DNA of 64,000 nucleotides, taken from positions 434,001-498,000 of the forward strand of contig NZ_NJFZ01000006.1 of assembly GCF_002270355.1 (NCBI RefSeq). The letters run 5' to 3'. Under the pieces are notes generated by a model. That model was not told where the DNA came from. It was given only the letters and a program-made list of their open reading frames with translations, and searched no databases. A program made the translations under genes and the position numbers. Each line of letters starts with the position of its first letter. Positions within the stretch are counted from its first letter, which is position 1. Of the stretch, positions 54,572-63,097 are shown in pieces. The DNA comes from Flectobacillus sp. BAB-3569. GTDB taxonomy: Bacteria; Bacteroidota; Bacteroidia; Cytophagales; Spirosomataceae.

Positions 54572-54900
54572 GTTGAATTTTCTTATTGGCGAATTTTAGA
54601 TTTATACAAAATTCGATTCATTTTCGATAAAAAAGAAACGTATATGCCTGAAAAACAATAAAAACTATTCAACGGAAGGGGAGGGAGGGAACAGGCACAA
54701 AGGTACAGAGGCACAAAGGGGTTTTCAGTAGAGACGCAATGTTTGCGTCTGTGTGAGGGAACAGGCACAGATGCACAAAGGGATTTGGTAGAAACGCAAT
54801 GTTTGCGTCTAGTGGTAGAGAGACTTTTTTCACACTTTGTGCCTTTGTGCCTCTTTGCCTTTTCGCCTATACCATCCCCCTGCTCCTTTGCCCCTAAAAA
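54572..54900. other. Intergenic region with two R1+R6 units
   Basis: This 329-bp spacer contains two near-tandem units (about 54686-54757 and 54758-54820), each an R1 core followed by an R6 palindrome. An inverted R1 block (54831-54870) follows. No gene is seen. Confidence 0.65.
54686..54820. repeat. Two tandem composite units (R1 then R6)
   Basis: Each unit has GAGGGAACAGGCACA, then a CACAAAGG run, then a GTAGA-AACGCAATGTTTGCGTCT palindrome (54732-54750 and 54792-54810). The order shows R1 and R6 duplicated together. Confidence 0.75.
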
Positions 54901-55716
54901 TCAATAAAACATCTCCATAGGATCATCGACAACTCTCAATTGTTCATCAAAACCATCAATCAATAGCATATCTGCAGAAGAAATAGCAAAATTGAAAATA
55001 TCAAAATTCTCCTTCAAACGTTTAAGATTGGATGATTTCGGAATAGTAGAAACTCCATGCTGGAGCGCCCAGCGTAAAATGATTTGGGCGGGACTTTTTC
55101 CGTATTTTTCAGCCAAAGTCACAAGTCTTGGGTCATTCATCTTTTGCCCACGAATCAAAGGCGTATAGGCTTGCAACTGAATACCTTTTACTTGACATTC
55201 GGTTAATAAATCTTCCAGAAATAAATAGGGACTAAATTCCACTTGGTTAACAGCAGGTATAATATTGGCATATCCAGAAAGTTCCTCTAAAAATGGAGAA
55301 AGGTAATTTGCCACCCCAACCGAGCGCACCAACCCCTCTTGATATAGATGCTCAAGAGCCAACCATGTTTCTTTTCGAGTTGCTTTGATAGGCCAATGCA
55401 CCAAATACAAATCGATATAATCAATCGAAAGTTTTTTGAGACTTTGCTCAAAAGCCTTTAAGGTATTATCATAACCTTGGTCGTTGTTATGGACCTTGGT
55501 TGTCACAAACAATTCGCTTCTCTGGATATTACTTCGACGTATGGCATTACCGATTTCTATCTCATTTTCATACATCGAAGCCGTATCAATTAATCGATAG
55601 CCTGTCTCAATCGCCCATTCCACGGCTTGCTCAGCTTCTTGGTTGTACATATCATACACGCCAAGCCCCAACAAAGGCATGGTTTGTCCTGTATTTAAAG
55701 TTGTATATAACTGCAT
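54901..55716 (-). CDS. Aldo/keto reductase
   Basis: This 271-residue TIM barrel uses NADPH to reduce aldehydes or ketones. The catalytic tetrad is visible: Asp44 and Tyr49 in DTASMYENE, Lys74 in TTKVHN and His107 in LVHWP. PKSSNLKRLKENFDIF matches the cofactor-binding C-terminal loop. It resembles 2,5-diketo-gluconate reductase-like enzymes. It lies 89 bp downstream of the PhyH gene on the same strand; the gap holds a 13-bp R3 hairpin (55743-55755 with 55775-55787), which may end or attenuate the PhyH transcript. Confidence 0.94.
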   Translation of the reverse strand: MQLYTTLNTGQTMPLLGLGVYDMYNQEAEQAVEWAIETGYRLIDTASMYENEIEIGNAIRRSNIQRSELFVTTKVHNNDQGYDNTLKAFEQSLKKLSIDYIDLYLVHWPIKATRKETWLALEHLYQEGLVRSVGVANYLSPFLEELSGYANIIPAVNQVEFSPYLFLEDLLTECQVKGIQLQAYTPLIRGQKMNDPRLVTLAEKYGKSPAQIILRWALQHGVSTIPKSSNLKRLKENFDIFNFAISSADMLLIDGFDEQLRVVDDPMEMFY

Positions 55717-55742
55717 GGTTTTAGATTATTTGTGTATTGGAG

Positions 55743-55787
55743 ATTGAGTGATTTTATTAAATATTTCGTCGACAAAAATCACTCAAT
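55743..55787. repeat. R3 inverted repeat (ATTGAGTGATTTT)
   Basis: 13-bp perfect arms (55743-55755 with 55775-55787) flank a 19-nt loop, followed by two more CACTCAATCA/CACTCATTCA units. It lies between the PhyH and aldo/keto reductase genes. Confidence 0.75.
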
Positions 55788-55805
55788 CACCACTCATTCA
55801 ATCAC

Positions 55806-56786
55806 TCAGTAGCTATCAAGTCCAAGTAATTTTTTGCCTAAATCTGATAATACTGCTGTTTCGTATCGGTCTCTTTCAAAATTTCTTGGGTCGCCTGGAA
55901 ATGCATATCCTTCAGGGGCGATACGGTTTTTCCATGAGTTGATTCTCCAATTTTTCAAAGCCTCATTGTCTTCCTCGGCTGGCATCATCGAAATATATTG
56001 AGCAATACGCACCTTATCTTCACTCTTATTTGGACGAATGCCATGTGGTTGAGTACTGTTAAAAATAAGCAAATCTCCAGCTTCTAATTTTACCTTTACA
56101 AAATGCTCTTCCAGACCCGTGGTGTCTGGCTTAAACCTATCTCTATCTTCTGGTTGAGTCAATTTCCAAGTATCATAAGTACGATATAATTCAGGAATAC
56201 ACTGAAAACCTCCCATATTTTCGTCTGTTTGGTCTGCTAATGCCAAGACTCCCTGTACATTTTGAGGGCGAGTTTCGGGGTCATAGTCCCAGTGGATAAA
56301 ACCCTTGAAAATATGATTAGGTCGCATCGGAAAATTCAAATTTGCTCTGTCAATGGTTACCCACAATTTTTCGGTACCCCAAACGTCCACAAAAGCATCA
56401 TATACACGTTGTGCCTGACGGTTTTCCCACAACAACTGATGATTATAAACCTCGACCATACCACTACCCACTAGTTCCTTCATTTGCATTTCGGCTCTCG
56501 GTGCCGAATACCAAGTGTCAGGATTCGTAGGATCTTTTTCCTCAAACTCCCAAAGAAACGCTGCTGTCTTTGCGGCTTGCTCACGTGAGACGGCATTTTT
56601 GATGACTACATACCCATTATGAATCCAAAATTGCCAATCTTCTTCGCTCAATACACGTAAGGGTTTACCATTGCTACGGTCATTCAAACCGATTTTGCTA
56701 CTTGTCGCAGTCGAAGGGTTTCCCGGAATATCTTTATGATTTTGATTGGCCATCATTGTAGGGGTCATTGTCGGAGTCATTTGCAT
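55806..56786 (-). CDS. Phytanoyl-CoA dioxygenase (PhyH) family protein
   Basis: This 326-residue Fe(II)/2-oxoglutarate dioxygenase-like protein has metal ligands His165 and Asp167 in FIHWDYD and His248 in TQPHGIRP, with Arg251 or Arg260 for 2-oxoglutarate. The N-terminal 30 residues are low-complexity (MQMTPTMTPTMMANQ), so the true start may be a later Met. Family members hydroxylate small molecules; the substrate is unknown. An AraC regulator is divergently encoded 244 bp away and likely controls it. Confidence 0.9.
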   Translation of the reverse strand: MQMTPTMTPTMMANQNHKDIPGNPSTATSSKIGLNDRSNGKPLRVLSEEDWQFWIHNGYVVIKNAVSREQAAKTAAFLWEFEEKDPTNPDTWYSAPRAEMQMKELVGSGMVEVYNHQLLWENRQAQRVYDAFVDVWGTEKLWVTIDRANLNFPMRPNHIFKGFIHWDYDPETRPQNVQGVLALADQTDENMGGFQCIPELYRTYDTWKLTQPEDRDRFKPDTTGLEEHFVKVKLEAGDLLIFNSTQPHGIRPNKSEDKVRIAQYISMMPAEEDNEALKNWRINSWKNRIAPEGYAFPGDPRNFERDRYETAVLSDLGKKLLGLDSY

Positions 56787-57030
56787 GGTCTTGTTAGTTT
56801 AGTAATATCTGTTGTTGAAATTGTTATACAAATTTATCCTGTTATTCTACTCAAAATCTTGGCTAATAATTGCCATTTTTTGAACAATTTTGATTTTTTG
56901 ATAAATAATGATTTGTAAATGGATAAATAAAGTTCAAAATTTGACAAATTCGTAGTAAGCTCACAAGCTAGTTGAGTGTGCTTAAACGGTATTTTGAAGA
57001 TTTTGTCTTAAAACCCATTAGTAGTGAACT

Positions 57031-57876
57031 ATGAAACTCATTCTAGAAGAATTTGCGCCAGACTCTAATAGCTCATTTCGGATTATGCAAAATCCAAGAT
57101 TGAGTCAGATTTTTTATTGGCATTTTCACCCCGAAATTGAGCTGGTTTATATCGAAGGTACTGATGGGACTCGGCATGTGGGCGAGCATATCTCGCGCTA
57201 TAGTTACAATGATTTGGTGTTGATAGGCTCTAATATTCCACATCTCAATTTTGATTATATGGTCAAAACAGAGGACTATGAAAAAGTAGTTTTGCAGTTG
57301 AGTCCGTCATTTTTGGGAAATGGACTTACCCAAACGCCCGAACTCAAAGGAATCGCTGAGCTGTTTGAGCGTTCGCAATATGGTATTGCTTTCGGCGAAA
57401 ATGTGAAATTAACATTGGCCGAAAGAATGAAAAATATTCGTACAATTCCACCCTTTGAGCAATTTTTGGAGGTATTGAGCATTTTTCAGTTATTAGCCAG
57501 TACAACTGAATATGTACTATTACACGAAAAACCTGTCGAAAATCAATACAACAAAAAAGACCAAGAGCGTATCAAACGCCTTTATCAGTTTATTGATGAA
57601 AATTATCAGCGTAAAATAGAATTGAGCGAAGTAGCCGAAATGACCAATCTGTCAGAGGCGGCTTTTTGTCGCTATTTTAAAAGAATGACACGCCTGACTT
57701 TTATCGAATTTTTGAATCATTATCGGGTCAATCAAGCCAAAAATTTATTGCTTTTAGACAAAAATGTTACCGAAACCTGCTTCGACTGTGGTTTTGAAAG
57801 TATGTCCTATTTTAACAGAACTTTCAAAAAGCTGACTGGAGTCAATCCTTTGGCATTTAAAAAGCATTATTTTTGA
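57031..57876 (+). CDS. AraC-family transcriptional regulator
   Basis: This 281-residue protein has an N-terminal cupin-like sensing domain (about 20-100, with FHPEIELVYIEGTDGTRHVG and YNDLVLIGSNIPH) and a C-terminal AraC DNA-binding domain (about 185-281). The latter includes IELSEVAEMTNLSEAAFCRY and CFDCGFESMSYFNRTFKKLT. The cupin resembles sugar-sensing AraC proteins. Divergence from the PhyH gene suggests it regulates the PhyH/aldo-keto reductase pair. The inducer is unknown. Confidence 0.93.
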   Translation: MKLILEEFAPDSNSSFRIMQNPRLSQIFYWHFHPEIELVYIEGTDGTRHVGEHISRYSYNDLVLIGSNIPHLNFDYMVKTEDYEKVVLQLSPSFLGNGLTQTPELKGIAELFERSQYGIAFGENVKLTLAERMKNIRTIPPFEQFLEVLSIFQLLASTTEYVLLHEKPVENQYNKKDQERIKRLYQFIDENYQRKIELSEVAEMTNLSEAAFCRYFKRMTRLTFIEFLNHYRVNQAKNLLLLDKNVTETCFDCGFESMSYFNRTFKKLTGVNPLAFKKHYF

Positions 57877-57916
57877 GACTTGTGTAGATTAATCTGTGGT
57901 TAACCAATAAAATAGA

Positions 57917-59395
57917 ATGACTCCTTTTATAAGTTTAGAAAATACGGCACTCAGAAAATTTGAAAAAATTGTTGTCCGTAACCTCAATTGGCAAATAGAA
58001 GACCAACAGCATTGGGCTATTGTAGGCGAAAATGGTTCGGGTAAAACGACCTTATTGGAAGCCTTGGCTGGAAAAATTCCATTTGTGGGAGGAAAAGTAA
58101 AATTCCATTTTATGGAAGAAGGACAATTACTGAAAGACAAAATCGAGTTGGTATCCAGAGATTATTCAGGAAATCGTATCCTCAATTCAGCAGCACAATA
58201 TTACCAGCAGCGTTTTAATGTATATGATGCAGAAAACTCACCGACGGTTCGAGAGTTTTTGACAGACCAAATGAAACCTATTGGCACAATTGATGAAAAA
58301 TCGGTTCAATTACCCCCTTCGCCATATACAGAAGAAGAACTCTTGAATGCCGCCAGAGTATTACGTATCGAGCATTTGCTCGAACGTAAATTAATGACTC
58401 TTTCGAACGGAGAAACTCGTCGTACCTTACTGACTCGTTCTTTCCTAAAACGTCCTAAAGTGATGTTGTTGGATACACCATTTGTGGGCTTAGATGTCGC
58501 TTCCAGAGCCATATTGCATGAGGCAATCAATGCTATTTCGCAACATGGCACACATATCATTTTGGTAACTACGCCCGATGAAATTCCAACCTGCATTACG
58601 AATGTTTTTGAACTTAAGAAAAGTACAGAAACCGAAACTACACAGGAGGTCAATTTAGATCATGCTCTCTTGGAAGAACTTTTGGCATCGAGCACAAGCC
58701 AAGATAACTTTGAATACGCTGTCAGTATGCGTAATGTCAATGTAAGTTATGGAAACAAAAAGGTATTGAATACGCTCAATTGGGAAGTAAAACGTGGTGA
58801 AAAATGGGCTGTATTAGGACCAAATGGTTCTGGTAAATCTACGCTACTAAGTCTTATTAATGCCGATAATCCACAAAGTTATGCCAACGATTTTGATCTT
58901 TTTGATCGTAAAAGAGGTTCGGGAGAGTCGATTTGGGATATTAAAGGCAAGATAGGGTTTGTATCGCCTGAATTACATTTATTTTTTACCAAGCGTACAG
59001 AAGTATTTAAAGCTGTTGCCTCTGGGTTGTACAATACCAATGGTTTGTATCAAGCATTAAAACCTGGACAACAAGAATTAGCCGAAAAATATCTTCGCTT
59101 GTTGGGCATTGAACACTTGTCTCAAAAGCGTTTTTCAGAAATTTCTACGGGCGAACAACGTATGGTTTTGTTGGCAAGAGCTTTGATTAAGAATCCTCCA
59201 TTATTAGTTTTAGACGAGCCTTGTCAAGGTCTAGACCAACAGCATATCCGTTATTTCAGGGATTTGGTAGATGAAATTTGTGTCAAATTGAATAAAACTT
59301 TGCTGTATGTAACGCACTATGAAGGTGAGATACCTGCCTGTGTTTCAAAAGTGTTGAAAATGACAGAGGGTAATGCCGAAATTTTAGATAGATAG
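57917..59395 (+). CDS. Double ABC ATPase (ModF/PhrA-like)
   Basis: This 492-residue protein carries two ABC ATPase domains and no membrane segment. Domain 1 has Walker A GENGSGKTTL (about 37-46), signature LSNGETRR and a Walker B-like LLDTPFVGLD, with Thr in place of Glu. Domain 2 has GPNGSGKSTL, STGEQRMVLLARAL and LLVLDEPCQGLD, with all residues intact. So site 1 may be inactive. It resembles ModF-type proteins whose role is unclear. It follows the AraC gene by 40 bp. Confidence 0.9.
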   Translation: MTPFISLENTALRKFEKIVVRNLNWQIEDQQHWAIVGENGSGKTTLLEALAGKIPFVGGKVKFHFMEEGQLLKDKIELVSRDYSGNRILNSAAQYYQQRFNVYDAENSPTVREFLTDQMKPIGTIDEKSVQLPPSPYTEEELLNAARVLRIEHLLERKLMTLSNGETRRTLLTRSFLKRPKVMLLDTPFVGLDVASRAILHEAINAISQHGTHIILVTTPDEIPTCITNVFELKKSTETETTQEVNLDHALLEELLASSTSQDNFEYAVSMRNVNVSYGNKKVLNTLNWEVKRGEKWAVLGPNGSGKSTLLSLINADNPQSYANDFDLFDRKRGSGESIWDIKGKIGFVSPELHLFFTKRTEVFKAVASGLYNTNGLYQALKPGQQELAEKYLRLLGIEHLSQKRFSEISTGEQRMVLLARALIKNPPLLVLDEPCQGLDQQHIRYFRDLVDEICVKLNKTLLYVTHYEGEIPACVSKVLKMTEGNAEILDR

Positions 59396-59489
59396 TATTT
59401 TGACAGTCGGTGAGGAGCAGTCAACTTTGAGCCGACTATCATAAAATTCTTATCTTTTATTTTTTTAGTTAAAATAAATAATTAATTTA

Positions 59490-59513
59490 GTAACTAGTTA
59501 CGTAACTGATTAC
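59490..59513. promoter_or_regulatory. Candidate MarR operator with overlapping palindromes
   Basis: GTAACTAGTTAC (59490-59501) is a perfect palindrome, followed directly by a near copy GTAACTGATTAC (59502-59513). AGTTACGTAACT (59497-59508) across the junction is also perfectly palindromic. The site ends 5 bp before the MarR ATG, so bound protein would block its own transcription or start. Confidence 0.6.
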
Positions 59514-59518
59514 ATAAA

Positions 59519-60010
59519 ATGGATATTATAAAAGAATTAGGTCCTTTGGCGATTGCGAGTAGGATGAAACGTCTTGCTGAATTGGTATTTAAACAGGCCA
59601 TCAATGTGTACCGTGTACATGGGATCGATTTTGAACCCAAATGGTTTCCTCTTTTTTACTTGTTGTCTCAAAAGGAATCCATCGGTGTGATGGAAGCTTC
59701 AGAACATTTGAATATTTCACACCCAGCTGTTATTCAATTTGTGAAAGAATTAGAAAAAAAAGGCTGGGTGATGTCCGAAAAATCGCCTGAAGATGCTCGT
59801 AAACGTATCTTGAAACTAACAGAAAAAGGATGGGCATTTTTACCGCAGTTGCAAGAAATTTGGGACAATATCAAAACAGTTAATCAACAACTCATAGATA
59901 AAGAAGCACATGATTTGATGCGTTCTTTAGAATCTTTTGAGCAATATTTCCTAAAAGACGGTTTTTACAAAGAGTACTATCAAAACTATATTGATGAAAA
60001 ATCGAAATAA
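59519..60010 (+). CDS. MarR-family transcriptional regulator
   Basis: This 163-residue winged-helix protein has MARR-type order: dimer helices at the termini, HTH around GVMEASEHLNISHPAVIQFV (about 58-77), and wing KSPEDARKRILKLTEKG. Family members usually repress nearby genes until a ligand or oxidant binds. A double palindrome abuts the start codon, supporting autoregulation. No plus-strand gene follows closely; the next two genes run the other way. Confidence 0.93.
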   Translation: MDIIKELGPLAIASRMKRLAELVFKQAINVYRVHGIDFEPKWFPLFYLLSQKESIGVMEASEHLNISHPAVIQFVKELEKKGWVMSEKSPEDARKRILKLTEKGWAFLPQLQEIWDNIKTVNQQLIDKEAHDLMRSLESFEQYFLKDGFYKEYYQNYIDEKSK

Positions 60011-60077
60011 GGCGCCTCTCTATTATTTGGTAATATTTGATGTTGAAATGGAAAGTTAAATTATTGTATAGGAAACT

Positions 60078-60590
60078 TTACCTAGCTGAAATAGCAATAA
60101 GCCCAAGTATTGTTACAAAAACCAAAAAAATAGAATAGATGGTTCTAAAAGTTCGTTCACTTTTTAATTTTCGGAGATCTTTTTCCTCTTGAGTCATTCC
60201 ATAAAAGAGTTTTTTATTTCTGTCATATCCTGCTGGATAAATGATAATAGGAGCCGATTGTTGTATCGGAGATTCATTAGTGACGTTTTGTACCTGCGTT
60301 GTATCAGTAAGTTTTGGACTGTTGTTCGTGGTGTCAGAAAGTACCTTTGGGACGTGGTTAGCATTTGAATCAGAGAAACTTTCTGTGGGAAAATCTGAGG
60401 AAAGACCCAAGGTTTTTTCAGATATAAAAGTAGACTTTTTCGCTCCAACTAGTTTACCATCATCTAGGCTGGCTTTTTCGGCTAATAAAGATGCTGTCAT
60501 ATATGAAGAGTTTGTCAGTGAGATTGCACTGGCACTTGGATTAGAGCATGAGAAAAGAATCCCACAATAGATAATTATTAGTTTAGTCAT
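60078..60590 (-). CDS. Hypothetical envelope protein A of a paralogous pair
   Basis: I do not recognise this 170-residue protein. It starts with a hydrophobic signal containing LFSCSN (possible lipoprotein Cys near 15). The middle is Ser/Thr/Asn-rich and disordered-looking. Near the C-terminus PIIIYPAGYDRNKKLFYGMT (about 114-133) precedes a basic patch and a membrane helix (about 149-168). The next gene upstream, 60660-61199, has the same layout and a related motif, so they are probably duplicates. Confidence 0.6.
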   Translation of the reverse strand: MTKLIIIYCGILFSCSNPSASAISLTNSSYMTASLLAEKASLDDGKLVGAKKSTFISEKTLGLSSDFPTESFSDSNANHVPKVLSDTTNNSPKLTDTTQVQNVTNESPIQQSAPIIIYPAGYDRNKKLFYGMTQEEKDLRKLKSERTFRTIYSIFLVFVTILGLIAISAR

Positions 60591-60659
60591 GGTAAATGAA
60601 AATTATATTGGATTGGAACGTTGAATGAAGGGCTTTTCTAGTTTATGCGACAATATTCT

Positions 60660-61199
60660 CTATTTAAAAAGATATATTATTCCTGCAATTGCTAATAATG
60701 CAAGCTTTGCTATTGTGACCCATTCATCCCCGCTGTATTGTCTATGATGGTATTGCTTTATATATTTTACACGACCACTTAGTTTGTAACGGGGACTCCT
60801 ATTTTTATCATATCCTCTGGGATAGGTGATAATAATGGGACGATAGTTATGAGAAGATGTTTCCGTAGAATCAATGGTTTGAGCTTGTAGCTGAATGCTA
60901 TCTGTGAGGTTCTTTGAATGAAGTGTAGAATCAATTTGTGCTTTTTTGACATTCGTATTATTTGAATCAAGTAGCATTTCGGCTGAAATGCTGATGAAAT
61001 CACAAATGGTATTTTGAAATAAGTAGCTTGATTTTTCATGTTCTTCTAGCATGAAAGTATTGTAACACAAGTGCGTGTTTTTAGATACTATAGGTTTTAC
61101 TTCTACCCTAGAAAATGAATATAGAAGAGAAGTGGCGTTGGAATTTTTGCTATTAAAAAAGCATAGTAAGCCCAAGTAAAGCATACTGATTTTAATCAT
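60660..61199 (-). CDS. Hypothetical envelope protein B of a paralogous pair
   Basis: I do not recognise this protein. The ATG at 61199 gives a signal-like start (MIKISMLYLGLLCFF) and 179 residues; an in-frame ATG at 61232 is possible. After a variable middle, RPIIITYPRGYDKNRSPRYK matches the motif in protein A. A membrane helix follows at the C-terminus (KLALLAIAGIIYLF). The 69-bp gap and shared strand suggest co-transcription with A. Confidence 0.6.
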   Translation of the reverse strand: MIKISMLYLGLLCFFNSKNSNATSLLYSFSRVEVKPIVSKNTHLCYNTFMLEEHEKSSYLFQNTICDFISISAEMLLDSNNTNVKKAQIDSTLHSKNLTDSIQLQAQTIDSTETSSHNYRPIIITYPRGYDKNRSPRYKLSGRVKYIKQYHHRQYSGDEWVTIAKLALLAIAGIIYLFK

Positions 61200-61431
61200 T
61201 TTTAAAAGAGAATTATTGTTGTAATAGAGCAAAATTAACGACTTAACAAATGATTAGGGAACCGAAAAATAAGTTTTACTATCGCTATTTTCTACTCATT
61301 TTATAAGAAAGTATTTGACTTGTTCATTTTAAATATACAGAAAAGAAAAACCATGTGCTTCAGGATCAAGGAATTGGGAAAATATCCTCATTCTTAAAGC
61401 ACCCAACTACATAAAATTCAACTTTAATACA

Positions 61432-62217
61432 ATGCAAATTCCTATTTATCAAGTAGACGCTTTTTCTTCTAATGTATTTGGAGGAAACCCCGCGGCAGTT
61501 TGTCCACTCGAATCGTGGTTGACAGACGACTTAATGCAAAAAATTGCTTTAGAAAATAACTTAGCCGAAACAGCCTTTTTTGTTCAAGAAACAGATACCC
61601 GTTTTCATATTCGTTGGTTTACGCCAACGGTAGAGGTTGATTTATGTGGTCATGCTACCTTGGCAACGGCACATGTATTATTTACGGAGCTAGGTTATGG
61701 GCATGAAGTTATCGAGTTTTTTTCAAGAAGTGGAATTTTGACCGTACAAAAACAAGGAGATTTATTGGAGCTGAATTTTCCAGCGGATGAAATCAAGGAA
61801 GTGGAACCACTATCAGCTTTGAATGAATGTTTGGAGGTAAATATTCTGCATACTTTCCGTGGAAAATCGGATTATATGGTCGTGCTCGAAAATGAAACAT
61901 TGGTGTTAGAACTTCGTCCTGATTTCCGTCAAATGGCAACTATTGAAGCCAGAGGAATTATTGCAACTGCCAAAGGAAGTAAGGTAGATTTTGTGTCACG
62001 CTTCTTCGGACCACAATCAGGGATTGATGAAGACCCAGTGACGGGTTCAGCACATACTACTTTGACACCTTACTGGGCTGAACAACTCGGCAAAACAGAA
62101 CTAACAGCTTGGCAAATATCTCCTCGTAAAGGTGAATTATGGTGTAAATTAGAAGGCGATAGAGTCAAAATTGCAGGAAAGGCAGTTCTGTATCTTAAAG
62201 GGCAAATCTTTGTGTAG
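61432..62217 (+). CDS. PhzF-family isomerase/epimerase-like protein
   Basis: This 261-residue protein shows the PhzF pattern: VDAFSSNVFGGNPAAVCPL, NNLAETAFF with catalytic Glu46, and DLCGHATLATAHVLF. The C-terminal half has SRFFGPQSGIDEDPVTGSAH, also conserved. PhzF acts in phenazine synthesis, but most family members belong to unknown pathways. No phz genes are nearby, so phenazine production should not be assumed. Confidence 0.93.
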   Translation: MQIPIYQVDAFSSNVFGGNPAAVCPLESWLTDDLMQKIALENNLAETAFFVQETDTRFHIRWFTPTVEVDLCGHATLATAHVLFTELGYGHEVIEFFSRSGILTVQKQGDLLELNFPADEIKEVEPLSALNECLEVNILHTFRGKSDYMVVLENETLVLELRPDFRQMATIEARGIIATAKGSKVDFVSRFFGPQSGIDEDPVTGSAHTTLTPYWAEQLGKTELTAWQISPRKGELWCKLEGDRVKIAGKAVLYLKGQIFV

Positions 62218-62448
62218 GCTTTAAGCTATCGGCTATAGGCATTCAGCAAAAAAGGTTTCTTTGAATTCATGGGGAATATTTTACCGAAAGCTCATAGCTG
62301 AAAGCCGAAAGTTTAATGTTTGAATTTGCCCACTAAGTTAATTTGAACGTACCAATCTGATGATGAGTGCAATCCAATAACTGATATACCAATAACTGAC
62401 AACTTTTTTATAAAAGCCTACGGCTCAAAGCTATAGCATGATAGATTT
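62218..62448. repeat. R2-type repeats
   Basis: R2 text occurs at about 62216-62250 (GGCTTTAAGCTATCGGCTAT), at 62285-62310 (AAAGCTCATAGCTGAAAGCC) and at 62415-62436 (GCCTACGGCTCAAAGC). The first two are roughly inverted relative to each other. No gene lies in this 231-bp spacer. Confidence 0.6.
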
Positions 62449-62915
62449 ATGACAAAGGAATCAATACAAATCGAATCATTCCAACCTCAGTATAAAGAGG
62501 ATTTTAAGACTTTGAATTTAGAGTGGATTCAAAAGTATTTCAAGGTAGAACCACACGATGTGGAGCAACTGGAAAATCCTGAAAAATATATTTTGGAAAG
62601 TGGAGGACAGATTTTTTTGCCCTCCATCAAAATCAAGTAGTTGGAACAGTAGCATTAGTCAAAAATAGCGATACCGATTATGAAATGGCTAAAATGGCGG
62701 TAAACCCACAATATCAAGGTATCGGAGTAGGAAAGGTTTTGTGTGCGCATACGATTCAGGCAGCAAAAGATTTAGGGGCAAAAGTTCTATGGTTAGTTTC
62801 CTCAACTCAACTTACACCAGCTTTAACGATGTATCGCAAATTAGGCTTCGTCGAAGTTCCGATTGGCGAAACCGAATATTCTCGTGCAGATATTAAAATG
62901 GAAATAGTGTTTTAG
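62449..62915 (+). pseudogene. GNAT-family N-acetyltransferase, broken by a one-base frameshift
   Basis: The first frame (from 62449) encodes MTKESIQIESFQPQYKEDFK to GGQIF and stops at 62640. The second frame continues with ALHQNQVVGTVALVKN, MAKMAVNPQYQGIGVGKVLC and the rest of a GNAT domain to 62915. QYQGIGVGK is the acetyl-CoA-binding loop. One extra T in the T7 run at 62612-62618 would restore a single product of about 155 residues (reading IFFALHQNQVVG). This is either a real lesion or a sequencing error. The substrate is unknown. Confidence 0.88.
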
Positions 62916-62943
62916 AAATCTTAGACAGGTATTTCTGTTTGAG

Positions 62944-63009
62944 AAAAAGCGCCGTAAGTACGAAAGACTTCAATATAATTGGTGTTCTTTCGCACCTACG
63001 GCGCTTTTT
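62944..63009. terminator. Bidirectional terminator between GNAT and sulfatase genes
   Basis: Stem AAAAAGCGCCGTA / TACGGCGCTTTTT (62944-62956 with 62997-63009) extends inward to 62966 and 62987 with two mismatches. A and T runs on each side would stop transcription from both convergent genes. Confidence 0.85.
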
Positions 63010-63097
63010 TAGCTATACACTAAATTTAAAAGGTAACCTATTTTAGGCAAGGACAAAGGACAACTCATCACTCCCCACTCACAACTCTGCACTTATT

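Noticed and set aside
61432-62217. Phenazine biosynthesis locus
   Set aside because: Only a lone PhzF-family gene is present; the other phz genes are absent and the family is functionally broad.
62612-62618. Programmed ribosomal frameshift in the GNAT gene
   Set aside because: A T7 run can slip, but there is no downstream structure or conserved reason for frameshifting in this family; a lesion or read error is simpler.
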